A DNA stretch of 64,000 nt, taken from contig NZ_JAVBHX010000001.1 of NCBI RefSeq assembly GCF_030732065.1, forward strand, positions 124,001-188,000, read 5' to 3'. The notes below the pieces were generated by a model that had not been told where the DNA came from, did not search any database, and worked only from the letters and a program-made list of their open reading frames with translations. Shown one piece after another: positions 1 to 10,824 of this stretch. This DNA comes from Oceanimonas aquatica (GTDB taxonomy: Bacteria > Pseudomonadota > Gammaproteobacteria > Enterobacterales > Aeromonadaceae). The translations under genes and the position numbers were made by a program. Numbering within the stretch: the first letter of the stretch is position 1; each line of letters opens with the position of its first letter.

Positions 1-667
1 AGAGCAGAATGGTGTGCGCCGTATCGACAAGGCCCTGCTGGCGGAGGTGACCGGTGAACGACTGGCCCGCTTCGATAATCAGGGTGATCTCTATTACGAC
101 TTAATCTCCGCCATTCACAAGTCCATTCGCGGCTCCAACCCCGATGCCGGCCTGTACTGGTATGCGCGAATGATCACCGCCGGCTGCGATCCCCTCTATA
201 TCGCCCGTCGGCTGCTGGCCATCGCCTCGGAAGACATTGGCCTGGCCGACCCAAAAGCCATGGACGTGGCCCTGGCCGCCTGGGACTGCTTTACCCGGGT
301 GGGACCGGCGGAAGGGGAGCGGGCCATCGCCCAGGCCATTGTTTACCTGGCCTGCGCGCCCAAAAGCAACGCCCTTTATACCGCCTGGAAGGCGGCGCTG
401 AAGGACGCCCGCGAGTTGCCCGACTTCGAGGTGCCGGTGCATCTGCGCAACGCGCCCACCAAGCTGATGCAGGAGCTGGGCCATGGCGCCGAGTACCGCT
501 ACGCCCACAACGAGCCGGGGGCCTATGCCGCCGGCGAAACCTACCTGCCCGAGCCCATGGCCGGGCGGCGTTATTATGCCCCCAACGAGCGGGGCTTTGA
601 GCAGAAGATTCAGGCCAAGCTCGACTATCTGAGCAAGCTCGACGAGCAGGCTGGCAACAAGCGGTAG
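1..667 (+). CDS. rarA: Replication-associated recombination protein A, C-terminal part
   Basis: The 5' end lies outside the window; the open frame runs through the left edge, so the GTG near position 14 is internal. What remains is about 220 residues of the lid and tetramerisation part of RarA/MgsA, a clamp-loader-like AAA+ ATPase acting at stalled replication forks. Recognisable family stretches are [20 protein letters not shown], the helical [17 protein letters not shown] and [10 protein letters not shown] segments, and AGRRYYAP near the C-terminus. The Walker motifs are upstream of the window. In enterobacteria rarA lies directly upstream of serS, as here. Family assignment is confident. 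Confidence 0.95.
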   Translation, partial: EQNGVRRIDKALLAEVTGERLARFDNQGDLYYDLISAIHKSIRGSNPDAGLYWYARMITAGCDPLYIARRLLAIASEDIGLADPKAMDVALAAWDCFTRVGPAEGERAIAQAIVYLACAPKSNALYTAWKAALKDARELPDFEVPVHLRNAPTKLMQELGHGAEYRYAHNEPGAYAAGETYLPEPMAGRRYYAPNERGFEQKIQAKLDYLSKLDEQAGNKR

Positions 668-774
668 CTAGACCGGCCCGCTCGCCTTGGCCCGCCGGCG
701 AGGATGCTGATAAACTGTGGTCCGAACCGACTTTCATCTACTGCGTGCAAGCGCATCATTCGAATTTAAGGTAA

Positions 775-2076
<1,302 letters not shown>

Positions 2077-2096
2077 GACAGGCAGCACTGGTAATG

Positions 2097-2126
2097 AGGC
2101 CGGGGTCATGACCCCGGCCTTTTTTT
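2097..2126 (+). terminator. Rho-independent terminator of serS
   Basis: A perfect 24-bp palindrome (AGGCCGGGGTCA and its complement) is followed directly by a run of seven T. Confidence 0.92.
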
Positions 2127-2213
2127 GTTCCGAAAAGGCGCCGAATCACGGCCGACTAATTTCATATTGAATGAAGTTTATCCGCTTTTTCGTCGCCTTT
2201 TACCAAGCGAATT

Positions 2214-2222
2214 TGATAGAAT
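2214..2222 (+). promoter_or_regulatory. Possible extended -10 promoter for cvpA-purF
   Basis: TGATAGAAT fits an extended -10 element 35 bp before the cvpA start, downstream of the serS terminator. No convincing -35 or PurR-type operator was seen, so the assignment rests on position and one motif. Confidence 0.35.
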
Positions 2223-2256
2223 GCGCGGCAATCAGGAGGGCTTCGGCACTAACATG

Positions 2257-2745
2257 ATGGTTTGGATAGACTACGTAATACTCGGCATTATCGGCCTGTC
2301 GGCCCTCATCAGCCTGGTCCGGGGCTTCGTCAAGGAAGCCATGTCACTCGCCACCTGGGTGGCCGCCTTTTTCATCGCCAGCCGTTTTTACGCCGATCTG
2401 GCGGTGTTTCTCGATATTTCCGATCCGCTGTTTCGCAATGGTGCTGCCATTGCCATTCTGTTTGTGCTTACCCTGATCCTGGGCGCTCTGGTCAACTACA
2501 TTACCGGCGAGCTGGTTACCCGAACCGGCCTGTCGGGCACCGACCGGGTGCTGGGCGTCTGTTTTGGCGCCGTGCGTGGCGTCTTTATCGTTGCCGCGCT
2601 GCTGCTGTTTGTCGATACTCTGACGGCCTTTCCCCATAGTCCGTGGTGGAAGGAGTCGGTACTCATTCCCGAGTTCGGTATCGTGATCCAGTGGTTTTTT
2701 AATATGCTGCAGAATTCATCCAGCTTCTTACCCCCCAAGCTATAG
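2257..2745 (+). CDS. cvpA: CvpA family inner-membrane protein
   Basis: Small inner-membrane protein of 162 residues, named for its need in colicin V production; molecular role still unclear. The sequence opens [13 protein letters not shown] and shows about four hydrophobic helices (residues ~5-20, 30-50, 65-85, 100-125) and the family stretch [16 protein letters not shown]. The second of two adjacent ATGs is chosen because it gives the E. coli-like MVWIDY start; the ATG at 2254 would add one Met. An AGGAGG lies upstream at 2234-2239. It precedes purF by about 20 bp, the conserved cvpA-purF operon. Confidence 0.93.
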   Translation: MVWIDYVILGIIGLSALISLVRGFVKEAMSLATWVAAFFIASRFYADLAVFLDISDPLFRNGAAIAILFVLTLILGALVNYITGELVTRTGLSGTDRVLGVCFGAVRGVFIVAALLLFVDTLTAFPHSPWWKESVLIPEFGIVIQWFFNMLQNSSSFLPPKL

Positions 2746-2765
2746 TAATTCGAGGAAATTTGGAC

Positions 2766-4286
2766 ATGTGTGGGATTGTCGGTATTCAAGGTACGACCCC
2801 GGTAAACCAGGCGCTTTACGATGCCCTGACGGTACTTCAGCACCGAGGACAGGATGCCGCCGGCATCGTTACCATCTCCGGTGACACCTTTCGCCAGCGC
2901 AAGGCCAACGGCCTGGTGCGGGATGTGTTTGAAGAGCGCCACATGGAGCGCCTCATCGGTAACGTCGGCATCGGCCACGTCCGTTATCCCACCGCCGGCA
3001 GCAGCAGTGTGGCCCAGGCCCAGCCCTTCTATGTGAACTCGCCCTTTGGTATTGCCCTGGCGCACAACGGCAACCTGACCAACGCCGCCGAGCTGAAGGA
3101 AGAGCAGTTCCGCGTGGCCCGCCGCCATATCAATACCACCTCCGACTCGGAAGTGCTGATCAACGTGCTGGCCCACGAGCTGGACCAGCAGACCCAGAAG
3201 CTGCACCTGGAGCCGGAGCATGTGTTTGCCGCCGTGACTAGGGTGCATGAAAAGGTACGCGGTGCCTACGCCGCCGTGGCGGTGATCATTGGTCACGGCA
3301 TGGTGGCGTTTCGCGATCCCAACGGCATTCGTCCGCTGGTACTGGGCAAGCGCGAGGCCGAAGACGGCAACACCGAATACATGGTGGCGTCCGAGAGTGT
3401 GGCCCTGGACGCGGTGGGCTTTGAGCTGATCCGCGATGTGGCGCCGGGCGAGGCGGTGTACATTACCGAGCAGGGCGAGCTGTTTACCCAGCAGTGTGCC
3501 GCCGAGCCTCAGCACAACTCCTGTATTTTCGAGTATGTGTATTTTGCCCGTCCCGACTCCTTTATCGACAAGGTCTCCGTGTACGCTGCCCGGGTGCGCA
3601 TGGGTCAGAAGCTGGGCGCCAAAATTGCCCGCGAGTGGGAAGATCTCAACATCGACGTGGTGATCCCCATTCCCGAGACCTCCTGCGACATCGCCCTTGA
3701 GATTGCTCACAACCTGCAACTGCCTTATCGTCAGGGCTTTGTGAAGAACCGCTATATCGGCCGTACCTTCATCATGCCCGGCCAGCAGCAGCGCCGGCAG
3801 TCGGTGCGTCGCAAGCTCAATGCCATTCCTTCTGAATTTGCCGGCAAGAACGTGCTGCTGGTGGATGACTCCATCGTGCGCGGCACCACCTCCGAGCAGA
3901 TCATTGAAATGGCCCGGGATGCGGGCGCCAAGAAGGTGTATTTCGCCTCGGCCGCACCGGAAATTCGTTTCCCGAACGTGTACGGCATCGACATGCCCTC
4001 GCCCAACGAGCTGATCGCCTACGGCCGGGAGTCCGATGAAATCTGCAAGCTGATCGGCGCCGATGGCCTGATTTTCCAGGAACTGGAAGATCTGGAAGAC
4101 GCGGTGCGCCATTTCAACCCCGAGTTGCGTCGCTTTGAGACCTCGGTGTTTACCGGCGAGTACGTGACCCAGGACGTAAACCAGGAATACCTGGACGCCC
4201 TCGACTCACTGCGTAACGACACCGCCCGGCAGAAAGACAACATCGATAACAGCCACCTGGAAATGTACAACGAAGGTCAGTCGTAA
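2766..4286 (+). CDS. purF: Amidophosphoribosyltransferase
   Basis: Catalyses the first committed step of purine synthesis: PRPP plus glutamine to phosphoribosylamine. The ATG at 2766 is chosen because it places Cys directly after the initiator Met (MCGIVGIQG), the N-terminal nucleophile of the Ntn glutaminase domain; an upstream TTG would destroy this. A GAGGA ribosome site precedes it. The glutaminase domain covers residues ~1-230. The phosphoribosyltransferase half carries the PRPP loop [14 protein letters not shown] near residue 365. At 506 residues the length is typical. Cotranscribed with cvpA. Confidence 0.98.
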   Translation: MCGIVGIQGTTPVNQALYDALTVLQHRGQDAAGIVTISGDTFRQRKANGLVRDVFEERHMERLIGNVGIGHVRYPTAGSSSVAQAQPFYVNSPFGIALAHNGNLTNAAELKEEQFRVARRHINTTSDSEVLINVLAHELDQQTQKLHLEPEHVFAAVTRVHEKVRGAYAAVAVIIGHGMVAFRDPNGIRPLVLGKREAEDGNTEYMVASESVALDAVGFELIRDVAPGEAVYITEQGELFTQQCAAEPQHNSCIFEYVYFARPDSFIDKVSVYAARVRMGQKLGAKIAREWEDLNIDVVIPIPETSCDIALEIAHNLQLPYRQGFVKNRYIGRTFIMPGQQQRRQSVRRKLNAIPSEFAGKNVLLVDDSIVRGTTSEQIIEMARDAGAKKVYFASAAPEIRFPNVYGIDMPSPNELIAYGRESDEICKLIGADGLIFQELEDLEDAVRHFNPELRRFETSVFTGEYVTQDVNQEYLDALDSLRNDTARQKDNIDNSHLEMYNEGQS

Positions 4287-4350
4287 CGAGCCGAGGCAAA
4301 AAGCAGGCTGGCATTCGCCATGTTCATTCCAGCCTGCTGCCGCCAAGTCA

Positions 4351-4387
4351 GCAAAAAGCCGAGGATATCCCCGGCTTTTTGCGTTTT
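4351..4387. terminator. Bidirectional terminator between purF and the Yip1-family gene
   Basis: An 11-bp perfect stem GCAAAAAGCCG/CGGCTTTTTGC with a 10-nt loop is T-rich on both strands and lies between two convergent genes. A second inverted repeat without a T-run (AGCAGGCTGG/CCAGCCTGCT) lies just upstream at about 4302-4338. Confidence 0.8.
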
Positions 4388-4404
4388 ATGTTTTACGTTT
4401 CACG

Positions 4405-5004
4405 TTAATAGGTATACACGGGCCCGATGCCCCAGCTCCACACAATCACCGAGCCGACCATGATGCACACCAGCAGAATAAGACCGCAGGTTACCACGGA
4501 GCTGGCGTAGATGAAGCCGCGCTCTTCGGGAATGTGCATAATGATGGGAACCCCGGAGTAAAGCAGGTAAACCGAATAGGCCAGCCCCGCCAGCCCTACC
4601 AGCATCAGGAACACTGGATCCGGATAGAGCACCGCCAGCCCGGTCATGAACAGGGGCGTGGCAGTATAGGCGGCCAGCTCCATGCTCTGGGTAAAGTTCG
4701 GACTGGCGCCAAAGGTCTTGGCCATCCAGTAGGTAAGATAGGCAAGAGCAAAGACGCCACCGATAAGGGTGAAGTACATGCCTACCGACATCACCAGTGC
4801 GCTGCCCGTGGTCATCATGATGGTGTTCTGGGTACCGAAATCCCAGCCGATCATGGTGGCTGAAATAAAGGTGCAGACGGACGGGATCAAGGCGATAAAC
4901 GCCAGATGCGTCAGACTGTAGCTGAGGCTTTCGTGGTGGTCGTCAATGGTATGCCACTCATCCTTGGGGTGGGCATACAGACCCCAGATGTGGTTCAAAA
5001 GCAT
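4405..5004 (-). CDS. Yip1/YohC-family inner-membrane protein
   Basis: A 199-residue polytopic membrane protein. It begins MLLNHIWGLYAHPKDEWHTI, the short amphipathic lead typical of bacterial Yip1-domain (DUF1282, YohC-like) proteins, and then has about five hydrophobic helices (roughly residues 30-55, 65-95, 105-130, 135-155, 165-190). No catalytic residues are apparent and the function of the family in bacteria is not settled. It is alone on its strand, convergent with purF, with a long upstream region holding a 14-bp palindrome. Confidence 0.8.
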   Translation of the reverse strand: MLLNHIWGLYAHPKDEWHTIDDHHESLSYSLTHLAFIALIPSVCTFISATMIGWDFGTQNTIMMTTGSALVMSVGMYFTLIGGVFALAYLTYWMAKTFGASPNFTQSMELAAYTATPLFMTGLAVLYPDPVFLMLVGLAGLAYSVYLLYSGVPIIMHIPEERGFIYASSVVTCGLILLVCIMVGSVIVWSWGIGPVYTY

Positions 5005-5449
5005 GGCTCATTCCCCCAAATATTTCTGAAGCCGGCTGGCTGAAAACGGGTGTGAGTTGAAACGGAAAAATTCGTTTCGCCTCTGCTTAGTTATTGGTCA
5101 CGCCATGACCTGCGTCAAGTTTTTATACGTATAAACCACAATTATTTAGTTTTCGCTAATGTTTTTGCCCGGGACCGGGGGCTTTGCGCCGGCGTTTACC
5201 AGCCGGGCGTGCAGAGTTGGCATAAAGCGGGGAAATGTCGCTGCCCGGCGGGATGAGATGCAGCCTGAAAAAAACAGGCCAGAACAATGATTTTCAACGC
5301 AAAACGCCCCTGTTTGCATAGGGGATTTTAGCCTTCTCTGATAGACTGCCCGCACTATAAATCGTCAATAAATAAAACAATGATTTCAGGCTGGTGCGGG
5401 TTTTAAGTTCATACTATCTTGCTCGCTCGGCTGTCATTTATCGATATTC
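5005..5449. other. 445-bp intergenic region between two divergent genes
   Basis: No convincing gene is seen. The region holds the 5' regions of the Yip1-family gene and the GGDEF-EAL gene, a small inverted repeat GAAACG/CGTTTC at 5058-5077, a perfect 14-bp palindrome at 5122-5135, a GCCTG/CAGGC hairpin near 5262-5279 and an A+T-rich stretch around 5356-5385 that may carry a promoter for the downstream gene. Confidence 0.5.
5122..5135. promoter_or_regulatory. Perfect 14-bp palindrome, possible operator
   Basis: TTTATACGTATAAA is perfectly self-complementary and lies about 120 bp upstream of the Yip1-family start. It resembles a dimeric regulator site, but I cannot name the regulator. Confidence 0.35.
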
Positions 5450-8071
5450 ATGCTTACAACCGTAATTCAACAAGCCATTATTTTGCTGGCCATGGGCTGG
5501 GTGCTGTCGCTCAATGTGCGTAAAGGCTGGCGTTATCCCCGGCTGTTGGTGGTCACCTCCGGCTTCTGGTTTGGCCTGGCGACCATTGTCTGCATGCTGC
5601 TGCCCCTGACGGTGGCGCCCGGTGTATTGCTGGATGCCCGTAATGGCGTCATGTTTGTGGCCGGGCTGTTTGCCGGTCCGGTTTCCGGCGCCCTGGCGGC
5701 GCTGTTGGCCGGCGGCTTTCGTTTCTGGCTGGGCGGTGACGGCGCCCTGACCGGCACCATCAACATCTGGCTGTCGCTGCTGCTGGGCCTGGGATTTCGC
5801 CATTGCGTGAGGCAGGGCTGGCTGCAAGTCCGGATCAGTCACCTGCTGCCGGTGGTGCTGTTGTTGCATGTTTCCACCCTGGGCATAATTGCCTTTCTGA
5901 TGAGCCCGGAAAACCGGCTGCTGCTGCCGTTGCACCTGTGGCCTTTCCTGGCGGTGATGGTGCCGCTGACCCTGATGCTGGCGCTGATCCTGCATGATGC
6001 CGAGCAACGGCAACGGGAACAGGAGGCATTGAAGGAGAGCGAGTCGCGACTGCGGGCCATTACCGGTGCGCTGCCGGATCTGATGTTCGTGATGGACGAG
6101 GACGGCCGTTACCTGGAAGTGATGGCGTCACACCCTTCCTTGCTGTATCCGGTGAACGATACCGTGATTGGCAAACGGGTGGATGAGCTGTTTGAGCCCG
6201 AACAGGCCGGCATTTTTCTGAACTTCATTCATGAAACCCTTGAGCGCACCGACACCCACCGGCTGGTATATGAACTGAATACCTTTGAAGGACAGCGCAT
6301 TTTTGAAAGCCAGGCTCAGGCCATGGATGCACCCCTGGGCCAGAAACGCGCCGTGGTGATCCTGACCCGGGACATTACTCGGCGGGTACGCAACGAAACC
6401 GAGCTGCGTATCGCGGCAGTGGCCTTTGAAAGCTTTGAAGGCATGCTGGTCACCGATGCCCATAACCGCATTTTGCGGGTCAACCGGGCCTTTACCGAGA
6501 TAACCGGCTACACCGCCGAGGAAGTGATCGGGTACACGCCGGCCCTGTTCAGCTCGGGACAGCACGGCCCGGAGTTTTACCGGGAAATGTGGCTGTGCAT
6601 CAATGCCCAGGGTCACTGGCAGGGCGAGATCTGCAACAAGCGCAAGTCCGGTCAGGTCTACCCCCAGTGGCTGTCGATCAGTGCGGTACGCGACGAGCAG
6701 GGCCAGGTCAGCCACTACGTGGCCTCCATTACCGACATTACCCAGCGCAAGAAGGATGCGGAGCGCATCAATCACCTGGCGTTTTACGATGCCGTGACCG
6801 GCCTGCCCAACCGCCGTTTGCTGAACGAGCGCATTCAGCAGCATCAGCTCGACCGCCTCGGCACCGGGCTGATTTTCATCGATCTCGACAATTTCAAGGA
6901 CATTAACGATCTCTGGGGATTGGGCGTGGGCGATCAGTTGCTGCAGCAGGCCGCTCAGCGGCTGAACAAGTCGTTGCGGGAGCAGGACATAGTGGCGCGC
7001 CTGGGCGGCGACGAGTTTGTGGTGCTGCTCACCGGGCTGCCGCGGGATCGTAACCGGGCGGCTGCCCTGCTGGAGCAAACCGGCCATCGCCTGCTGTCGC
7101 TGCTGGAGCAGCCCTATGTGCACGAAAACCATATTCTGCGCTGCAGTGCCAGCATGGGCGTGGTGTTGCTGGAAAACAACGAGCTGTCACCCGACGAACT
7201 GGTGCAGCAGGCGGAGCTGGCCATGTATGACGCCAAAAACGGCGGCAAGGGCAAGCTGCGCTTCTTTGACCCGCGCATGCAGGAAGTGGTGGCTCAGCGT
7301 CTGCGGCTGGAAGAGGACATTCTGCGTGGCCTGGAAGCCGAGGAGTTCAAGGCGCACTTTCAGCCCCAGTTCGATTATCAGGGCAACATGGTCGGTGCCG
7401 AAGCCCTGGTGCGCTGGTATCATCCCGAGCGGGGCGTGCTGGCCCCTGGTGCCTTTATCGGCGTGGCCGATGAGGCTGGCCTTATGAACCGCATAGACCG
7501 CATGGTGCTGGCGCAGTCGTGCCGGCAAATGGCGGCCTGGTCTCGGTTGCCGGCCTTCAGTGATTTCAGCCTGTCGGTCAATATCAGTGCCGCCCGTCTG
7601 TATCAGCCGGAGTTTATTGAAGACGTGCTGGTCATCTTTGAGCAGACCGGGGTTGATCCTGCGGCCATCAAGCTGGAAATTACCGAGTCCATGCTGCTGG
7701 ATGACATGCCCACCGCCATTGCCCGCATGCAAACGCTAAAAGCACACGGTGTCCGTTTTGCCATTGATGACTTCGGCACAGGCTATTCGTCACTGCTGTA
7801 TCTGCAGCAGTTGCCGCTCGACCAGCTCAAGATTGATCAGTCCTTTGTGCGGGCGCTGCCCGGTGATGAAAACAGCCTGAGCATTATCCAGGCCATTGTC
7901 GCCATGGCCCAAAGCCTGAAACTGGAGGTGATTGCGGAAGGGGTGGAAACCGAGGCTCAGCGTCAGTTGCTGCATCAGCATGGCTGCCAGCACTACCAGG
8001 GCTACCTGCTGTCCCGCCCGGAGCCCGCCGACGTGGTGCAGGCCATGCTGGATCAGCGACGCTGCTCTTAA
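5450..8071 (+). CDS. 5TMR-LYT/PAS/GGDEF/EAL cyclic-di-GMP protein
   Basis: An 873-residue membrane signalling protein. The first ~190 residues hold about six hydrophobic segments with a 5TMR-LYT-like signature (DARNGVMFVAGLFAGP, ALLAGGFRFWLGG), as in LytS/YhcK sensors. Two PAS domains follow (about 195-300 and 320-440), the second ending TDITQRKKDAE. The GGDEF domain has an intact GGDEF motif near residue 519. The EAL domain has EAL near residue 651, then EITES, IDDFGTGYSS, KIDQSF and EGVETE, so both cyclase and phosphodiesterase activity are possible; direction in vivo cannot be told. The ATG at 5450 lacks a clear Shine-Dalgarno. It ends 4 bp inside the convergent diguanylate cyclase gene. 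Confidence 0.92.
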   Translation: MLTTVIQQAIILLAMGWVLSLNVRKGWRYPRLLVVTSGFWFGLATIVCMLLPLTVAPGVLLDARNGVMFVAGLFAGPVSGALAALLAGGFRFWLGGDGALTGTINIWLSLLLGLGFRHCVRQGWLQVRISHLLPVVLLLHVSTLGIIAFLMSPENRLLLPLHLWPFLAVMVPLTLMLALILHDAEQRQREQEALKESESRLRAITGALPDLMFVMDEDGRYLEVMASHPSLLYPVNDTVIGKRVDELFEPEQAGIFLNFIHETLERTDTHRLVYELNTFEGQRIFESQAQAMDAPLGQKRAVVILTRDITRRVRNETELRIAAVAFESFEGMLVTDAHNRILRVNRAFTEITGYTAEEVIGYTPALFSSGQHGPEFYREMWLCINAQGHWQGEICNKRKSGQVYPQWLSISAVRDEQGQVSHYVASITDITQRKKDAERINHLAFYDAVTGLPNRRLLNERIQQHQLDRLGTGLIFIDLDNFKDINDLWGLGVGDQLLQQAAQRLNKSLREQDIVARLGGDEFVVLLTGLPRDRNRAAALLEQTGHRLLSLLEQPYVHENHILRCSASMGVVLLENNELSPDELVQQAELAMYDAKNGGKGKLRFFDPRMQEVVAQRLRLEEDILRGLEAEEFKAHFQPQFDYQGNMVGAEALVRWYHPERGVLAPGAFIGVADEAGLMNRIDRMVLAQSCRQMAAWSRLPAFSDFSLSVNISAARLYQPEFIEDVLVIFEQTGVDPAAIKLEITESMLLDDMPTAIARMQTLKAHGVRFAIDDFGTGYSSLLYLQQLPLDQLKIDQSFVRALPGDENSLSIIQAIVAMAQSLKLEVIAEGVETEAQRQLLHQHGCQHYQGYLLSRPEPADVVQAMLDQRRCS

Positions 8072-9639
8072 TCGGATTCGCTGAGGATCACCCGGTTGCG
8101 ACCTTCGTCTTTGGCGCGGTAAAGAGCGCGGTCGGCCTGTTTTAACACCTGGCTGATGGCCGTGCCGGTGTCGGGCCAGTGGGCAATGCCCAGTGACAGG
8201 GTAATATGGCCCACTCCGGGGATGGCCGTGGCTTCCATGCGTTTGCGCAGGCGCTCGGCCACTTCCCGGGCATGCTCGGTAGCGGTGCCGGGAAGAAATA
8301 CCATGAATTCCTCGCCGCCGCTGCGGCACAAGGCATCGTCCCGGCGAGCCTGCTCCTGCATCACCCTGGCCAGGGTTCGAATGACCTCGTCGCCAGTATC
8401 GTGGCCAAAGCTGTCGTTGACGCGCTTGAAATGGTCAATATCCAGCGCGATCACCGAAAAGGGGACCCGCTCCAGCTCATAGGTATCCAGCACATGCTGC
8501 ATGCCCCGGCGGTTGAACAGGCCGGTGAGGGCATCGGTGTGGCTGTCGGTATGCAGCTTGTTGATGCGCTCGTTGAGCAGCCCGATACCGCGCACGATGG
8601 CGCGCTTGAGCTGGGCCGCTTCAAAATACCAGGAGCGGACTCCGGAGATCTCGGCCTGGGCGCTTTGCCGGTTCATCAGCCGGGCCGAGGTGGCCAGCTG
8701 CCACAGGGGCCGGGAAATAAACAGCGCCGACAGCCAGATTCCCGCCAGAGTCAGCAGCCCCACGGGCACACTTTTCATTATCACCCGCAGCAGGTGTTCG
8801 TTGATGCCCGCCAGGGTGGCAGCCTTGGGCCGTTGTGCCACTATGCCCCAGCCGGTACTGGCCACCGGCGCAAACCCGGCAAGCATGTCGGTGCCACTGG
8901 AGTTCACCACGTTATGGGCATATTCCCGGCCCTGCAGCACCTCATCGATGACCCGGTTACCGCTGATACGTTCGCCGATGCGGGCTTCATTCGGGTGATA
9001 GATAAGAGTCTTGTTCCGGTCTACCACATACAGGTAGGAGCCGTCCTGATAGTAATGCCTGCCCAGCAGTTCCCCCAGAATATTGCTGTGTTGCAGGTAA
9101 ATGGTGCCGGCAATGTACCCGAGATAATTCCCGTCGGCGGCAAACACCGGGTGCGACAGGCTGACGATATAGTTGCCCGACGGTGACACAAAGGGATCCG
9201 TGATCAGTGGCTTCTGGGCTTCCAGCGATTGCCGGGCACTGGCGGTGCTGAGCCTGAGGCCCTTGGCCTGAAGGGTATCGGGGGAGGTGGCCACAATCAC
9301 CCCGGCGGCGTTGACGACCACCACGGAGTTGAAGGTATTGCTCTGCTCATGCAGGCGTCGGGCTTCCGCCATCAGCGCTTGTTCGTCGTCCATATGAGTG
9401 ACCAGCTCACGGGCACTGTAGGCCAGCTGCTGACGGGTGGACTGAATAAAGCTGTCGGTCACTTCCGCCAGTTTGGCTGCGTATACCCGGTTGGCTTCCA
9501 GGGTGTTGCTGATAAGCAGGGTGCGCTGCACCTCGTAGGTGGCATAGAAGCTGTTGCACAGGGTGATAACCACACTGAAGATGGCCATGGCCAGCATCAG
9601 ATTGCGAAGGTTAAGCCGGGGCAGGGGGATGGAGGGCAT
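8068..9639 (-). CDS. Cache-domain diguanylate cyclase
   Basis: A 523-residue protein predicted to make cyclic-di-GMP in response to an extracytoplasmic signal. There is a transmembrane helix at residues ~12-32 and a periplasmic double-Cache region (~35-285) with the typical sequences VVVVNAAGVIVATS, FVSPSGNYIVSLSHPVF and GWGIVAQ. A second helix lies at ~295-315, followed by an HAMP-like linker and a GGDEF domain opening DALTGLFNRRG. The active-site motif is GGEEF at ~441-445, a functional variant. No RxxD inhibitory site was noted directly before it. It converges on the GGDEF-EAL gene with a 4-bp overlap of the stop codons. Confidence 0.92.
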   Translation of the reverse strand: MPSIPLPRLNLRNLMLAMAIFSVVITLCNSFYATYEVQRTLLISNTLEANRVYAAKLAEVTDSFIQSTRQQLAYSARELVTHMDDEQALMAEARRLHEQSNTFNSVVVVNAAGVIVATSPDTLQAKGLRLSTASARQSLEAQKPLITDPFVSPSGNYIVSLSHPVFAADGNYLGYIAGTIYLQHSNILGELLGRHYYQDGSYLYVVDRNKTLIYHPNEARIGERISGNRVIDEVLQGREYAHNVVNSSGTDMLAGFAPVASTGWGIVAQRPKAATLAGINEHLLRVIMKSVPVGLLTLAGIWLSALFISRPLWQLATSARLMNRQSAQAEISGVRSWYFEAAQLKRAIVRGIGLLNERINKLHTDSHTDALTGLFNRRGMQHVLDTYELERVPFSVIALDIDHFKRVNDSFGHDTGDEVIRTLARVMQEQARRDDALCRSGGEEFMVFLPGTATEHAREVAERLRKRMEATAIPGVGHITLSLGIAHWPDTGTAISQVLKQADRALYRAKDEGRNRVILSESD

Positions 9640-9755
9640 GAGTCATAAACCTGCGGTGCGGGCAGTCGAACCCGAGAAAACCGAATAGTGGAATTTTAAT
9701 GAAATTTGACCGCCAAGACCATTGGCAGTGCATCGTTAAGTTTTTGATTTTTCAA

Positions 9756-9782
9756 ATAAAAAAGGCCCCTTGCGGGGCCTTC
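9756..9782 (-). terminator. Terminator of ssrA
   Basis: On the minus strand the stem GGCCCC-GCAA-GGGGCC is followed by six T, 9 bp beyond the tmRNA CCA end. Confidence 0.9.
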
Positions 9783-9790
9783 AAATCGAT

Positions 9791-10151
9791 TGGTGGAGCT
9801 GGCGGGAGTTGAACCCGCGTCCGAAAAACCTACGTCGTCGGTACTACATGCTTAGTCAGTCATTAAATTCGCCAGCTGCTGCGGACTGACACGCCACAGA
9901 CAGACTATCCTGAATTGGTTTTAACGCTTCAACCGTCAGGCACGGCATCCACGCGATCCTGTGAAGGATGACCTTCCGATTCCCTAAGTCACAGGCAAGC
10001 TAGGGCAGAAGGGCTCTCTGCAGGTTATTAAGCTGCGAGTGCGTAGTTTTCGTCGTTTGCGACTATTTTTTTGCGATTGTTTTACGAGGCCTATCGCACC
10101 TCGGCATGCACCTAGGAGTTCGAGAATCTCGTCGAATCCTGAATCAGCCCC
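9791..10151 (-). ncRNA. ssrA: Transfer-messenger RNA (tmRNA)
   Basis: Rescues stalled ribosomes with SmpB. On the minus strand the RNA begins GGGGCTGATTCAGGATTCGA and ends with a T-arm and acceptor closing in CCA (encoded by TGG at 9791-9793). The tag reading frame lies at 10028-10060 (minus) and reads ANDENYALAA followed by TAA, the same tag as E. coli. The length of 361 nt is usual. The gene lies downstream of smpB on the same strand, the common enteric order. No integrase or attachment-site duplication is visible beside it, although ssrA is a frequent integration site. Confidence 0.97.
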
Positions 10152-10201
10152 TAGTAACAGTTAGATCTTATTTCAAATCATGCTGAAACACAAGCACTGA
10201 C

Positions 10202-10687
10202 TTAGCGGCCCTTGTGCTTCATCATGCGGGCTTTTTCCCGCTTCCAGTCGCGCTCTTTCACGTCCTGACGCTTGTCATGGGCCTTCTTGCCTTTCACCAG
10301 GCCGATTTCGGCCTTGACCCATGACTTGGACCAGTACAGGGACAGCGGCACCAGGGTATAGCCTTCCCGTTCGATCAGGCCGGTGAGTCTGTCCAGCTGG
10401 CGCTTGTGCAGCAGCAGTTTGCGGGTACGCAAGGGGTCACAGACCACATGGGTAGACGCCATGTTGAGCGGGTTAATGGTGGCGGCAAACAGAAAGGCCT
10501 CACCGTTTCGCATGAACACGTAAGCCTCGCCAATGTTGGCCTTGCCGGCCCGCAGCGCTTTGACTTCCCATCCTTGCAGCTCGACACCGGCTTCGAACTT
10601 TTCCTCAATGGAATATTCGTGCCGCGCCTTGCGGTTAACGGCGATGGTGTTGGAGCCGGGTTTCTTTTTGGTTTTGTTTTTTGCCAT
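10202..10687 (-). CDS. smpB: SsrA-binding protein SmpB
   Basis: RNA-binding partner of tmRNA in trans-translation; it brings alanyl-tmRNA to stalled ribosomes. The 161 residues start [20 protein letters not shown], with the oligonucleotide-binding barrel sequences [19 protein letters not shown] and GEAYV, and end in the basic tail [15 protein letters not shown] that reads the empty mRNA channel. This ATG is chosen over an upstream in-frame start that would add about 24 non-conserved residues. ssrA follows 50 bp downstream. Confidence 0.97.
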   Translation of the reverse strand: MAKNKTKKKPGSNTIAVNRKARHEYSIEEKFEAGVELQGWEVKALRAGKANIGEAYVFMRNGEAFLFAATINPLNMASTHVVCDPLRTRKLLLHKRQLDRLTGLIEREGYTLVPLSLYWSKSWVKAEIGLVKGKKAHDKRQDVKERDWKREKARMMKHKGR

Positions 10688-10824
10688 AGTGCGCGCAGTA
10701 TACGGCGTCCTTTGGTACTTGGGAATTGGTGAACAGACAACCGGCGGCTTTTTGAGCAATTGTGAAGGGTGAGCCTGGGTCTCATAAGTGTTAAAATCGG
10801 CCGGTCAGAATGCCAGGAGAGGTT

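Noticed and set aside
2127-2256. PurR operator before cvpA-purF
   Set aside because: No ACGCAAACGTTTTCGT-like palindrome could be identified by eye.
5146-5355. 69-codon minus-strand frame in the gap before the GGDEF-EAL gene
   Set aside because: No similarity recognised, no ribosome site, and composition unlike the neighbouring genes.
9640-10201. Integrated element at ssrA
   Set aside because: tmRNA genes are common integration sites, but both sides carry ordinary genes, no integrase is present and the ssrA 3' end is not duplicated within view.
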